Numbered from the stretch's first letter, positions 1 to 10,290 are shown. The stretch: DNA of 64,000 nt from Doryteuthis pealeii (GCA_023376005.1 CM042148.1:75184626-75248625), one strand, 5' to 3'. A program made the numbers and translations. The notes: a model not told the origin generated them from the letters alone.

Positions 1-44
1 CCTTGTGTCACATTCTACACATGACGAACGGGTATGGTAAAAGA

Positions 45-175
45 GCGTCACATCGTGGTGAAATGGTTAGCAAGCTAGTCTTGCTGAGACGTTACTACTA
101 AATAGCGAGTTCGACTCTCGCTGGATGCCCCATACTTGCGTCCTTGTGTCACATCCTACCCGTGGCGAACCTTCA
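45..175 (+). mobile_element. tRNA-derived SINE, family A
   Basis: A tRNA-like head has an A box (TGGTGAAATGGTTAGC) and a B box (GAGTTCGACTC), followed by a family-specific tail that includes CCTTGTGTCACATCCTACCC. Other copies lie at 5401-5540, 10684-10812, 45105-45220 and 45238-45375. Because the same tail follows the tRNA-like part in every copy, I read it as a SINE rather than a tRNA gene. Short bodies of this type move using LINE enzymes in trans. Confidence 0.75.
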
Positions 176-647
176 GTTATAGATTTGCTTCTGTAACCAT
201 CAAGCTGTATCCACACGTGAAATGTAAGAATGTTATTTAGCATCTGACCCACTCAGCAATATATATTTAAGTATCATTGCCTCGATGCTGTTTACATGCG
301 AGAAAAAAAATCGATTAGTGTAATGTTTTTACTTTCCGCTTTGGACTCTCTTGTTACGTCTTAAACTGCAGAATGTGCTGAGGAGCAGTTTCGGAAATGG
401 CACGGTGTTTTCTGTTTACGAAACGGAAGTGAATTGAAGGTATTGGGAACTCTAATCAGTGAAGAGAATTAACTAGAACGGGTGAGATAGGTAATGGCAA
501 CAAAAAGCGAAAACAAGATTGCCATGACAGTTTCGTGAATAATTGGTAGATGTGACAGAGAATTGTTGGATGAAATAGCAAACGGGAGTCACGAAGGGGG
601 AAAAAAGTGAAACTTCGCGGTTGAGATAGATACGAATTCTTCATTGC
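176..647. other. unassigned AT-rich stretch
   Basis: I see no coding signal, clear repeat family or RNA gene here. Short open frames on the minus strand lack any recognisable motif. Confidence 0.6.
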
Positions 648-1245
648 TAAAGTTAGGCATACGGTTGGATCTTGTTAAAAGCAGCGGTTACCACAAGTTA
701 AGCAGTAGTGAGTCTATTCAGTACTTAGATGGGTGACCACTTGAGCAAGTTAGGCTTACGGTTAAATCTCGTTAAAAGCAGCGGTTCCCGCAAGTTAAGC
801 AGTGAAGAGTCTATTCAGTACTTAGATGGGTGACCACTTGAGCAAGTTAGGCTTGCGGTTAGATCTCGTTAAAAGCAGCGGTTCCCGCAAGTTAAGCAGT
901 GATGAGTCTATTCAGTACTTAGATGGGACCACTTGAGCAAGTTAGGCTTGCGGTTAAATCTCGTTAAAAGCAGCGGTTCCCGCAAGTTAAGCAGTGAAGA
1001 GTCTATTCAGTACTTAGATGGGTGACCACTTGAGCAAGTTAGGCTTGCGGTTAAATCTCGTTAAAAGCAGCGGTTCCCGCAAGTTAAGCAGTGAAGAGTC
1101 TATTCAGTACTTAGATGGGTGACCACTTGAGCAAGTTAGGCTTGCGGTTAAATCTCGTTAAAAGCAGCGGTTCCCGCAAGTTAAGCAGTGATGAGTCTAT
1201 TCAGTACATAGATGGGTGACCACTTGAGCAACAGTATTTACTGTA
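648..1245 (+). repeat. tandem array of 5S-rRNA-like 97-bp units
   Basis: Six head-to-tail units have a period of 97 bp; the TGACCACTTGAGCA motif recurs near 734, 831, 1023, 1120 and 1217, and the copy near 928 has lost two bases. Each unit contains GATCTCGTTAAAA-like, AAGTTAAGCAGT and TACTTAGATGGGTGACC segments, which correspond to the middle and 3' half of animal 5S rRNA, including the internal Pol III control region (AAGTTAAGCA and TAGTACTTGGATGGGTGACC in typical 5S). The units are shorter than a 120-nt 5S gene and diverged in the 5' part. I infer a 5S-derived satellite or an amplified 5S-headed SINE fragment, not functional 5S genes. Confidence 0.65.
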
Positions 1246-1255
1246 AGCAACACGA

Positions 1256-1345
1256 GTCCTTTTTTTAATCAAAATAACTTGATTCGGCATTAAATGCCTC
1301 GAAAGGGTTGATATGCCGTAAAACCAACCAACTTATCAACCAACC
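1256..1345 (-). repeat. dispersed repeat, family D fragment
   Basis: Carries the family D signature on the minus strand: GGTTGGTTTTACGGCATATC followed by a CATTTAATGCC-like block. Related copies are at 4025-4105, 4555-4860, 9073-9170, 11995-12208, 15317-15365, 40262-40560 and 52870-53110. Longer copies end in a segment with GGACCCTAACAGGTACTACC. I do not recognise a named family; it is probably non-autonomous. Confidence 0.6.
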
Positions 1346-1349
1346 AAAA

Positions 1350-1700
1350 GTTAGCGTTATTGTCAAATCCCATTAAAAGCATCGGACCATATCACCTTTA
1401 GGCACCCCTTTTTGATCTCGATTAAGAAAGGACATGGTTTTCATTTACACCGTCAATATCCGGTTGTTTGTTAGGGGTTAGGGTTAGGGGTTAGTTATAT
1501 ATAATTTTAAAAAAATCTAAAAATCATCTGTTAAAACAACCGGATATTGACGGTGTAAATGAAAAACATGTCCTTTCTTAATCGAGATCAAAAAGGGGTG
1601 CCTAAAAGTCATATGGTCCAAAGCATCGGTTCCCATAAGATCACCTAACTTTAGCAGTAATAATTCTGTTCAGTATTTAGATGAATAAAGTGACAATTAT
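1350..1700 (+). repeat. diverged 5S-like unit interrupted by a MITE
   Basis: Parts of an older 97-bp 5S-like unit lie on both sides of the element at 1384-1619. Left of it are GTTAGCGTTATTGTCAAAT and CATTAAAAGCATC; right of it are AAAGCATCGGTTCCC, TTCAGTATTTAGATGAAT and GTGAC. The unit is much more diverged than the array at 648-1245 and is separated from it by a family D fragment. Confidence 0.55.
1384..1619. mobile_element. MITE / foldback element with 8-bp target duplication
   Basis: A 236-bp element has terminal inverted repeats of about 85 bp, beginning GGACCATAT and ending ATATGGTCC. The direct repeat AAAGCATC on both sides is an 8-bp target-site duplication. The short unpaired centre contains TTAGGGGTTAGGGTTAGGGG, a telomere-like string. 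It has no coding capacity. An 8-bp duplication with a GG-initial terminus fits several DNA-transposon groups, Merlin among them; that assignment is inference. It interrupts a 5S-like repeat unit. Confidence 0.75.
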
Positions 1701-1761
1701 TTCTACCAATTAGTTTATAAACATGAAGTTAAACAAATCATATATCAATGATTACCGTCAT

Positions 1762-2030
1762 GGAGGCGCGTGGTCTAATGGTTAGAGTCGTAGGAAATGG
1801 ACTCGTCAACCCGAGTTCAATTCACATGGCGCTAATACCCTTGGGAAAGATATTAATACAATTCTCCCCCCACCTATGGGTAAATAGCAGGACAGACTGG
1901 GTTCTTTAACCATGGCTAGGTAACGAGTCTAGGAGAAGGAAAACTCTGAATTCAAACCTGTTAAAGTACGCTTAAGAAATTGACATTGTGTCGCATCCTT
2001 CTGGTGCGGAGGGGTTGGTAAATATATACA
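1762..2030 (+). mobile_element. tRNA-derived SINE, family B
   Basis: The head has an A box (TGGTCTAATGGTTAGAG) and a B box (GAGTTCAATTC). The body contains CTAATACCCTTGGGAAAG and CTATGGGTAAATAG, and the tail GAGAAGGAAAACTCTGAATT and CCTGTTAAA. Other copies or fragments are at 2035-2190, 3945-4025, 12650-12832, 14028-14218, 17713-17850, 22440-22590, 23965-24103 and, on the minus strand, 29690-29830, 50205-50365 and 63690-63885. Length about 270 bp is typical of a tRNA-SINE. Confidence 0.75.
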
Positions 2031-2034
2031 ATTA

Positions 2035-2190
2035 TTTCCGTCATAGGAAATGGACATTGGGAGACGAGTTCAAATCCTGGATGATACTGTTTGCATTTCT
2101 CATAGCATTAATACCCTTGGGAAAGGTATGAATCCAATTATTCAGCTATGGGTAAATAGTAGTGCAGACTGGTCTCTTTAACCCTGTGTT
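2035..2190 (+). mobile_element. SINE family B, second partial copy
   Basis: Directly follows the copy at 1762-2030 and repeats its body (TAATACCCTTGGGAAAGG, CTATGGGTAAATAG, GACTGGTCTCTTTAACC). The A-box end is missing, so it is 5' truncated or a tandem remnant. Confidence 0.65.
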
Positions 2191-3465
2191 ACGTTCGTCC
2201 TCTCGTTTTAACGTGTGACACGCTATGTTTCCATCAGAGAGAGAGAGAAAGAGAGACCACAGAAGAAATGAGAGGTACATTCATGCGAACATATATTGGC
2301 TAAAGGTATATCATTTTATAAATGATTTTATTTAATATTCATAATTTGGGAGGCGGATGAAGTGGATGCCGACAGGCGAGGATATGCAGAATCATTATGT
2401 GGGATGTCCGTCATATCAAGTGTTCATAAGTGTGTGTGTGTGGGGGGGGGTGAAATGGATATCGACAAGCTGAGAGAAATATAAACATTAGGTGGGATAT
2501 CTGTCATGTCCGGAATTGGGTAAGTTTTGCAAAAGACGGCGAGATAAGTCTCGGTATAATTTTCATTCAAATACAATGGCTGATTCAAAACATATATATG
2601 TATATGATAATGGGATAAAATCAAGGAAAGCTGACGGTATAGAAATTCTCCATGACGGAATAATATTACTTAGCTTTTTCTTTTGTTGTCGATTCATATT
2701 CGGTGGTTGTTGAATTGTATCCGGTAAGTGTCTTTTCAATTCTTTGGTAGGTTTCGTATTCTTAGATAACGAGTTAGCGTTATCATAAATTCTTTATTCC
2801 TTGTTGTGGAGTTGAATTTCTTCTTCTCGGGAGCTCTTAACCATATTTATTCGGTGGTTGAGGGAGCTAAGATCCCTCTCACGGGCTTCGGCCCGTACCC
2901 ATGGAAGACTAGCCTGGCACTGCCCTAGTGGTCGAAATTTCTCCCTTCCCCAAAAGTCGTGGCGTCACATCTCTGCCTTTCTTTTCCAATGTCTACGTGA
3001 TATGACTAAACAAAACATAGGCTGCCGAAGCACTGAGTCTTTCAAAGCCTCCATGCTTCCTGTAGTCTGCCGATACTATACCTGATGCCACTCTCCACAT
3101 AAATATGAACACACACGCACATATACATGCATATTACTACTGTAAACTGTTCATGTTCCTGACACTAATACATTATTCTGTGAACTTGACATGAGACTTT
3201 GATGAGTTGTGATGCACCTGAGCACTGTACACAATAAATTTCATTATTATTTTATAGTAATAGCCGTTGTTCCCTTCCTTCCAGTAAATACGTTGTCCCA
3301 ACGTATTAGTAGTTGGGGTCATTTTCAAGGACCACGATCCTCAACTGTGACGTCACAGAGTCCTAAGAACGTTCTAATGGATTCTTTTTTAGTTTTCGAC
3401 TTTAGTTTTCCATTGTCTTTGATCTCAAATCAGTTTTCAATTTGCCGGCAATCGATTATAAGAAA
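2191..3465. other. unassigned, short simple repeats only
   Basis: Contains a short (GA)n at about 2237-2257 and a loose direct duplication (GCGGATGAAGTGGATGCCGAC near 2351 against GTGAAATGGATATCGACA near 2450). No protein motif is visible in the short open frames. Confidence 0.5.
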
Positions 3466-3469
3466 CACT

Positions 3470-3935
3470 TGTTGTATAGCCGACTGCAATGAACAGCAGA
3501 CACGTATATATAAAAATATGACCCGTCTTTATTTTCTTCGGCTTGTGGGTGGTGAGGGGCGTAGAGCTTCACAATGAAAATGCCTGGTGGCTGGCGAAGG
3601 CGGCGAGTGTTCACAATGAGTACCCGAGGGGTGTTTGCTGACGGGAGGCGAGGTTGTCCTCTTGGCTGCTGACTGGGGTCTGAAAATTTGACATCCTTCA
3701 TCCACTAGCCTTTTTATATAAAAAAAACTATGCCCACGCATTTATCGTTTGATCTGATAACGGACATATATATTTCTTTATCTTTCTTTTCACCGGAAGG
3801 CTCTGTTTCCGCTTTCTTTTTTTTCTTTTATCTATTTCTTCATCTTCTCCCCCCCTTTTTTTTAGATATATATTTTTATCTTTCTCTTTGTCTTTTTGCC
3901 GGAAGTTTCCTCTTCCGGGTGACGATAATACAACA
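3470..3935 (-). mobile_element. solo LTR, probable Ty3/gypsy-type
   Basis: On the minus strand the 466-bp element starts TGTTGTATTATCG and ends GGCTATACAACA, the TG...CA ends expected of an LTR. CACT flanks it on both sides (3466-3469 and 3936-3939), a 4-bp target duplication. A minus-strand AATAAA near 3528-3533 could be the polyadenylation signal. The first 40 bases resemble those of the LTR at 47413-47995 (CGGAAGAGGAAACTTCCGG against CGGAAATAGGAATTTCCGG), so the two are one lineage. No internal region is present, as after LTR-LTR recombination. Confidence 0.75.
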
Positions 3936-4024
3936 CACTTGTTTAAGCAACCAGTCTAGGAGAAGGAAATCTCTGAATTGAAACCTGTTAAACTCCGCTT
4001 AAGAAATTGTGCCACATCCTACTC

Positions 4025-4290
4025 GTGTAAATATGTATATAAGATACACGATTTGGCATTAAATAACACACAAGGGTTGATATGCCGTTAAAGACCAACC
4101 AACCTGATGTTTGCAAGAGTATTGGCGCAAAGTGGAACAACCGCGTCCAGGATTTGAACCCGGGACGCCGAGCTTATTATGACGATAATCGTTACGCTAC
4201 ATGCTTTTCTCAGTAATCGTAAGGGCAAACAGAAATGGTGTTTAAATACCAGAAACGGGGCTGACCTTTTGAATAATTCTCTGTTCAAGG
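4025..4290 (-). repeat. family D fragment plus tRNA-like head
   Basis: 4025-4105 carries the family D signature. At 4138-4215 the minus strand has a tRNA-like segment with an A box (GTAGCGTAACGATTA) and a B box (GGGTTCAAATCCTGG). It lacks a clean acceptor pairing and is treated as a SINE head, not a tRNA gene. Confidence 0.5.
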
Positions 4291-4554
4291 CAATGGCTTC
4301 GTTTGAGTGAATATAATATATTTTACATTTAAAAAAAAATTGAAATGATAAGAGATTGTCAGAGAGTTAGCTAAAATCCTCAGCTCTCTTGACAAATGTG
4401 ACTTTATTTAAACAAAACACTTGACACATTTATACGGGAGGGGGGATGAAGGTTCGAGGAGGACGGCTTGGATTAAATGTGCGTGGATTTATTTGTGTTT
4501 TTGTTTGAGTATCTATCTGTGTGTCTGTCTGTACGTCTTTGTTATGTGTGAAAA
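4291..4554. other. unassigned
   Basis: AT-rich sequence with a short TG/CTGT-rich run near 4515-4540. No gene is supported. Confidence 0.5.
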
Positions 4555-4862
4555 GGATTGATGGTTGGTTGGTTGGTGCATTCGATTTTACCGCATGTTA
4601 ACTCTTGCCGGGTTATTTTATGCCAAAGACGTTTTGTTTTATTCATTTTTGATGGGTATACATTTAAAACAATCTAAACTCAAATTTCTTTAGAACACAG
4701 TTTTTTAAATCTTTTTTTTTCTTCTATTTAATCTATAGATGGGACCCTAACAGGTACTACCACTCTGGGTCAGAGTGGATCTGGGAGTAATAGCGATGAA
4801 GGGGGTACTCCAAACTCCCCAGAGTTCCTGAATTTGAACCTCGCCACTAGATTCAGTTTAGG
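4555..4862 (+). repeat. dispersed repeat, family D, long copy
   Basis: Begins ATGGTTGGTTGGTTGGTGCA with TTACCGCATGTTAACTC, passes through a T-rich middle, and ends in the TGGGACCCTAACAGGTACTA and GGTCAGAGTGGATCTGGGAG block shared with 40262-40560 and 52870-53110. Confidence 0.6.
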
Positions 4863-4867
4863 AAAAA

Positions 4868-5110
4868 TCCGGTTTATCTCAGTCGGTAGAGCATCTGTCT
4901 TGGAACCACAAGGTTCCGGGTTCGATACTGGCTCTCGCCAACTTAGTGCATGAGTAGCAGCTTGGATCTATGTGGTGAAGTGGGTGGCTGACGGTAGGTG
5001 TGACGCTCCACCTCAAAGACAAAAACAATCTCCCTGGTCTAGTGCTAGTGAAAAGGGATTGACTCCCTCGCTGTCTGGCTGATACCTACACTAGGCCACT
5101 CCACCCGCTT
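4868..5110 (+). mobile_element. tRNA-derived SINE, family C
   Basis: The tRNA-like head has TCCGGTTTATCTCAGTCGGT (A-box region) and GGGTTCGATACTGG (B box). The body includes GTAGGTGTGACGCTCCACCT and CAATCTCCCTGGTCTAGTGC, and it ends in a TTTC microsatellite tail. Other copies: 6218-6447, 20815-21055, 29249-29492 and 54590-54745 on the plus strand; 45855-45990 and 53175-53425 on the minus strand, plus fragments at 19497-19640, 22137-22290 and 24437-24540. Confidence 0.8.
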
Positions 5111-5360
5111 TACTTCTTTCTTTCTTTCTTTCTTTCTTTTTTCTTTCTCAATTCGAGAATCTCTCTTACTTTGTACATATCTATCTATCTATCTATCTTA
5201 ATGTGTTCGTATCTTTCACAGTCTTTTTACACACACACACAGACACACATATATATTTATTTATTTACATGTATAATCTAAGGCTTTTATTACTAATTTA
5301 CCAATTATAATAGCTAATCTATGTATGTATGTATCTATCTATCTACTTATATATGTAACG
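5111..5360. repeat. simple repeats (TTTC)n, (ATCT)n, (TATG)n
   Basis: Tetranucleotide runs follow the SINE C tail: TTTC near 5114-5140, ATCT near 5180-5197, and mixed ATGT/ATCT near 5320-5345. Confidence 0.8.
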
Positions 5361-5400
5361 TCATATCTCAGTTCATGATCTCTATCAATATGTGCATATC

Positions 5401-5540
5401 TGGGCGTCCCATGTAGGGTAATATTTAGCAAGCTAGTCATGCAGATCCATTACTACTGAATAGCGGGTTCGATCCTCGCTAAATGCACCATACTTGCGAA
5501 TTTGTCACATCAAACCAATGCCGAATATATTTGGTAAATA
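5401..5540 (+). mobile_element. SINE family A copy
   Basis: Head AATATTTAGCAAGCTAGTC and B box GGGTTCGATCCTC match the copy at 45-175; the tail keeps a CACATCAAACC-type block. Confidence 0.65.
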
Positions 5541-5559
5541 CATTCAATGTCTCTCTCAC

Positions 5560-6065
5560 CCCCCTCTCTCTCTATCTATCTATCTTAGATAGATTGATAA
5601 ATCTATCTCTATCAATATATCTAATGTCATATTTCATTTTTTTGTGATCTATCTATCTATCTAACTATCTATATATCCATCTATCGATCTGTCTGTCAGT
5701 CTGTCTGTCTATTTTTTCATTTAATGTAAATATATGGATATATGTGTATACTTTAATTAATTCAATAATGATTTTACTTACACGTGTCAGAAAATATGGA
5801 ATTAGCACATTTAAAGGATGATCACTTTGGTTTTTCATTTTATAGTAAATAAATTGATTACACATAAGACGCGAAACATTTTTTAAATTTAATTACTGAA
5901 CATCCCGACTTAATAAAATATACAAACTAAATTAAATTATTTGAATTAATCGTATATTTTTCCAAGCCATGCAGAGAGAAACATTGTGGTATAAACCAAC
6001 GTTTGAAAAAAAAATAGAATGATCGTGTTATTTGCATTTTTAAGAGAAATACATGAAGAAGCCTA
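5560..6065. other. (TCTA)n/(TCTG)n tract, then unassigned AT-rich DNA
   Basis: Degenerate TCTA and TCTG runs occupy about 5560-5715. The remainder has no recognisable gene. Confidence 0.5.
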
Positions 6066-6069
6066 ATTA

Positions 6070-6177
6070 TGCAAATCAGTCTACAGTTCAAAGAAAGTTC
6101 TTGTTGACTTGAACAAGTGGATAGAAATATATTGTTGAAAGAAAATATGGCCTCCTCAAGAGAATAATAGAAACAAT

Positions 6178-6217
<40 letters not shown>
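6070..6217 (+). repeat. dispersed module ending in (TA)n
   Basis: A block with GTTCTTGTTGACTTGAACAA and AAGAAAATATGG ends AATAGAAACAATGG then (TA)n at 6180-6217. The same block, reversed, ends against (TA)n at 11786-11816 and runs to about 11935. Two copies with the same junction to (TA)n suggest an element with a (TA)n 3' end. Confidence 0.55.
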
Positions 6218-6218
<1 letters not shown>

Positions 6219-6447
6219 GGTAGAGCGTTCGGCTAGAAACAACAAGGTTCCTAGTTCGATACCGGTCCCCGCCAACTCAGCGTATGAGTAGCACAGGGAT
6301 CTGTGCGGTAAAGTAAGGAGCTGATGGTAGGTGTGGCGCTCCACCTCAGATGCTAAAACAATCTCCTTGGTCTAGTGCTATGGAAAAGGGGACAGACTCC
6401 CTCGCTGACTGGCTGATACCGACTTTAGGCCGCCCCGTCGACTTTAC
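6218..6447 (+). mobile_element. SINE family C copy
   Basis: Starts inside the head (GGTAGAGCGTTCGGCTAGAA), with a B box TAGTTCGATACCGG and the body GGTGTGGCGCTCCACCTCA. The A-box end is replaced by (TA)n. Confidence 0.75.
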
Positions 6448-6454
6448 TTACTTT

Positions 6455-6570
6455 ATATATATATATAAAATAATAAAATTCGAAGGCAATACAATGCGTA
6501 AAAATAAAGACAAAAAGATGTTTTATATGTCTAATCGATTTCAAAGCTAGAGCTTCATCATCAGAGTTTA
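6455..6570 (-). repeat. decayed hammerhead-bearing element with (TA)n end
   Basis: On the minus strand CTGATGA (6558-6564) is followed by a stem-loop (GAAGC-TCTA-GCTTT) and GAAA (6539-6542), the two halves of a hammerhead core. Helix I is only about 2 bp, so activity is unlikely. About 75 nt downstream is (TA)n at 6455-6467, the same arrangement as the better motifs listed here. Confidence 0.45.
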
Positions 6571-7188
6571 TTTTCAGAAATGACGTGCTTATGTTTTTTT
6601 TATTTGTGTGGTTATAATTTCTCTTCTTATTTCCTTTTCCTCTCCTTTTTCCTCTCTTTCTTCTTCTCCTCCTTTATGAATGAAATGGGCGAATAACTGT
6701 AATTTCTTATTTCTCTCTTTTTTTTTTCTTTTTTAAAAGTTTGTTGAGAACAAGGCTGACATCCGGTAAGATGTTGCAATATGTTGCGACCGTGTGGACA
6801 TGTCAAAATTTTAAAAACAAAAATAAACAAATAAATAAAAACCGTTAATAGAAAAATTTACATACTTAGCTTTTGTTTCGCTTTCACCTTTCCTTTCTTA
6901 TTCTTTCTCCCCCTCTTTCTTTTTTTTTGTGTTATTTCTCTTCTTTTTCTTTTTTTCTTTTTTATCCCCTTTGTTCTCTAATTTAAATTATTTTTTATAG
7001 TAAATAAGTAAATAAAAGATTATCTTAAATTATGTATTAGTATTGATAGAAAAAATAAATAATTCTTCTTTATTATTTTTTTTTAAGAAAATATCTTTTA
7101 TGAGTACTTTTTTCTCTTTTTCTTTTAAACTTAAATAGATTAAGTATTATATTATATATTAAAATATCATATAATAATTACATATTAC

Positions 7189-7192
<4 letters not shown>
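6571..7192. other. T-rich low-complexity DNA
   Basis: Long pyrimidine and A/T runs. No gene is supported. Confidence 0.55.

Positions 7193-7265
<73 letters not shown>
7193..7265. repeat. (CA)n(TA)n compound microsatellite
   Basis: About 44 bp of CA followed by about 28 bp of TA. Confidence 0.9.
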
Positions 7266-7268
<3 letters not shown>

Positions 7269-7502
7269 TGTATGTTATGTTCTTGTGAACGTTGTTTGTT
7301 TGGTCTTTTGAAGCATTGGAAAAAAGAACAAAAACAAGAAAAACAGAACAAAAATCAGAATTTTTATATATTCAACCGTTGCTCTGTTCCTGGTTTAATC
7401 TATTCCGATATTTCGGGTGAACGTTCACCCTTTTCCAAGGTATATCAGACGGTCGGAAAATGGTGGGTAAATCCAAGGAAAGATAACTCTGCCAAACCAA
7501 CA

Positions 7503-7577
<75 letters not shown>
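7266..7577. repeat. dispersed module, relic ribozyme core, (TA)n
   Basis: 7266-7330 (TTCTTGTGAACGTTGTTTGT and GGTCTTTTGAAGCAT) recurs inverted at 11040-11105. At 7395-7445 the minus strand reads GGGTGAACGTTCACCCGAAA, a stem II-like hairpin followed by GAAA, but CUGANGA is lost. A long (TA)n fills 7507-7577 on the 5' side of that relic. Confidence 0.45.
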
Positions 7578-7578
<1 letters not shown>

Positions 7579-8117
7579 TCAACTGTATCTGAACGGGAAA
7601 ACATGCTATAGAAAATAAAAAGCACACTAAAATGTATATAGCACACCATAAGCAACAAAAGCCACCTGTAATTGCAAAATAAAACATGATCAAAACGTGT
7701 CTATCAAAATAATCTATGAACCCAAACGGATTTTCCCCAGTAAAATGTTAATTCTAAAACCCAACTATACTACATTACAAAAATGATAGGCTATGCCTAT
7801 TCATTATGTAACACATCAGGGTCTTTGTCAAGTGCATTAGCACCAAGTAAAACACAAAGACCCTCGTCCAGAAATTGAACTTAGCTCGACACAACTTGCC
7901 TCCTATGTGGTACAAATTGTAATCACTAACATATATGAATTTACCAAACTCCTCCACACGAACAGCATGCATAACAAAATCATTTTAAGCGGAGTCTAAC
8001 TTCGATCCAAGAAGGCAATCTACAGGATGATTGAAAAGTAACTGCCTATTTTAAACTACTTATAATTTAATATAATACATAGGTAACTGGTATTATAAGT
8101 ATCCCTACATGTCCTAC

Positions 8118-8154
<37 letters not shown>

Positions 8155-8375
8155 ATATTGTCATATTGTCATATCTATAGCCGCCTAAAACCAACCAACC
8201 TTTAAATAAATTATCTTCATAATGGATTGCATTGATATCAAACCTAACATCGCATAGCCTAGAAAATCAGCGTTCTAAATCCACACCTTTACCCGAGTTC
8301 GACAGTTTGTTGTTAATATGAGTGAAAAAAATTCAGCTATCTCAACTGCCACATATCTATCTATCTTATTCTGAT

Positions 8376-8455
<80 letters not shown>

Positions 8456-8540
8456 TATATTGACTCAACATTGTCTTATATAAGACAACTTGCGGGGTTT
8501 AATTCTGATTTATTTATTTATGTATCTACATATAAGTATA
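7578..8540. other. unassigned, with microsatellites
   Basis: Contains (ATCT)n at 8118-8153 and (TC)n(TA)n at about 8379-8460. 7760-7812 and 8541-8595 are inverted copies of each other (see findings). No gene is supported. Confidence 0.5.
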
Positions 8541-8843
8541 ATTACATAAGGAATAGACATAGCCTATCATTTTTGTGGTGAAGTATAGTTGGGATTCAGA
8601 TTAAACCGCAGCTCGATGGAAAAATTCTGAGCGTTTTAATTGACAAGTTTTAACTCCAGATTTAAGCTGGAACGGGATTCTCATTGGCTTCAGAGATCAC
8701 ATGATCAGGCGGCCTCTGGATAAATCAGATTTAGTTTGTCTGAAATCGAACCAGTGCCCGTCGTCGGGGCAAGACGCATATTGCGAATCTTATATGCTAA
8801 TGATTAAATTCCCCTGAATTAACCTGCAGAAGAGAAATGGAAT

Positions 8844-8846
<3 letters not shown>

Positions 8847-8918
<72 letters not shown>

Positions 8919-8957
8919 CAGAAACAGACAGACAGACTGACAGACAGACAGACAGAC
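8847..8957. repeat. (GA)n then (GACA)n microsatellite
   Basis: About 55 bp of GA followed by GACAGA/CAGA repeats. Open frames across it are only Ser/Leu repeats and are not genes. Confidence 0.9.
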
Positions 8958-9072
8958 GGTCCTGCTGAAGATGTCCAGTTCGATATGAGAAATAGCAAAC
9001 ATTAGAAGACATAAAAAGACATAGCAGGAAGAACTAAGAATGACTATCCAGCAGTATGTGTGTATGCATACG

Positions 9073-9245
9073 TGATGGTTGGTTGGATTTCTCGGTATGT
9101 TAACCCTTGGCTTATTTTTATACCAAAGACGTTTTTGTTTCATTATTCATTATTCAAATTTGTCTAGTGAAGATTTTTCACCAGCTTCTTCTTCGGCGTC
9201 CACACCCGGGATTGAACCAGGGACCTTTAGATGGCAAACTCGCTT
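9073..9245 (+). repeat. family D fragment plus a reverse tRNA-like B box
   Basis: GGTTGGTTGGATTTCTCGGT and TGTTAACCCTTGGCTT mark family D. At 9200-9240 the minus strand has GGTTCAATCCCGG, a B-box-like remnant. Confidence 0.5.
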
Positions 9246-9990
9246 TTGTGTGTTGTTTTCACCCTTCTCCTTCCGTCTGCTAATCGTCCGTTTTCTCTTT
9301 CTCTTTCTCTTTCTCTTTCTCTTTCTCTTTCTCCTTTCTCCCAGACGCTCTATCGCTGAAGAGAAATACGATTTAATCGTTCAGGCAATACGATTTAATC
9401 GTTCCCCTTTCTCCCTCTTTCTCTTTCTCTCTTTCTTCCTTTTTCTATTCCTCTCTGTCAGTCTCCTATGTCTTTCTCTCTTTCTCCTCTCTCTCTCCCC
9501 CTCTCTCTCTTTGTCCTACTCCCTTTAACACTCTTTTCCTTTCTTTCTATTTCTCCAGCCTCCTCTCTCCCTTTTCTCTTTCATTCTGTTTCCCTCTCTC
9601 TCCTAGTCCCTCTTTTATTGCCAAACTGACAACCCATTATGCATTGCAACTTTTATAAAAGTCTACTCTACCCTCTCCAACTTCTTGATGCATCAAATCT
9701 CTTATTCAGAGTGGGTACAGTGGCGTACCTCTCCAAAGACATTACTTCTCCTTCTACCATGGCTCATTTTGCAGGCCAGACATCGAGGATGCTTTGAGTC
9801 AGGTAAGTTCGACCCTTCACTACAGGTATGAATCCATATATTCTCGCTTCAGCTAAGAGTTCAACCCTTCACTACACCTAGTTAACCCATAGGTTACCCT
9901 AATACGTCCAACCATCCCGGATCAGAGCGAACCTTAACCCTTATGCAACATTCGCTGGATGCCTCATACTTACAACCTTGTGTTATACTT
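9246..9990. other. pyrimidine-rich tract then unassigned
   Basis: CTTT and CTC repeats dominate about 9290-9610. The rest shows no gene. Confidence 0.55.
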
Positions 9991-9994
9991 ACCT

Positions 9995-10290
9995 TCACCC
10001 GGTTTCGACTGGGGGTCCGGCGAGCTTCGGCCGCTGGACCGGTGATGTTATAATAATAGCGTCGATCCCAGGGGGCCATCCCCCAGGCAACCTGCCCCCT
10101 TGATTTAAAGGGGCAGGGCTGGGTTTATTGCCCAGTGCCCGAGGCGCCCCCTTGAGGGGGAATGCCGACGGGATCGACGCAATTTTTCACCTGCCACTCC
10201 ATGAGCTTCGGCTTGTGGGTGGTCCCACGTTAATAGGGACTTTGTGCCTGGCCTGTACAAGTGGGGTACGCGGTAAATACATACTTACCT
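9995..10290 (+). repeat. GC-rich structured repeat, copy 1
   Basis: An outer stem GCGTCGATCCC / GGGATCGACGC (10059-10180) encloses four predicted hairpins: GGGGG/CCCCC, CTGCCCC/GGGGCAG, CTGGG/CCCAG and CCCCC-TTGA-GGGGG. Flanking hairpins carry C(TTCG)G loops: GGTCC...GGACC before it, and a CCA...TGG stem around AGCTTCGGCT after it. Other copies are at 10340-10625, 22600-22885 and 51470-51790. Local GC content is far above the surroundings. No family name recognised. Confidence 0.7.

Noticed and set aside
648..1245. Functional 5S rRNA genes
   Set aside because: Units are 97 bp, lack the 5' part of 5S and show no Pol III terminator in each unit.
1466..1490. Telomere or interstitial telomeric tract
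   Set aside because: Only about three imperfect TTAGGG units, confined to the loop of a MITE.
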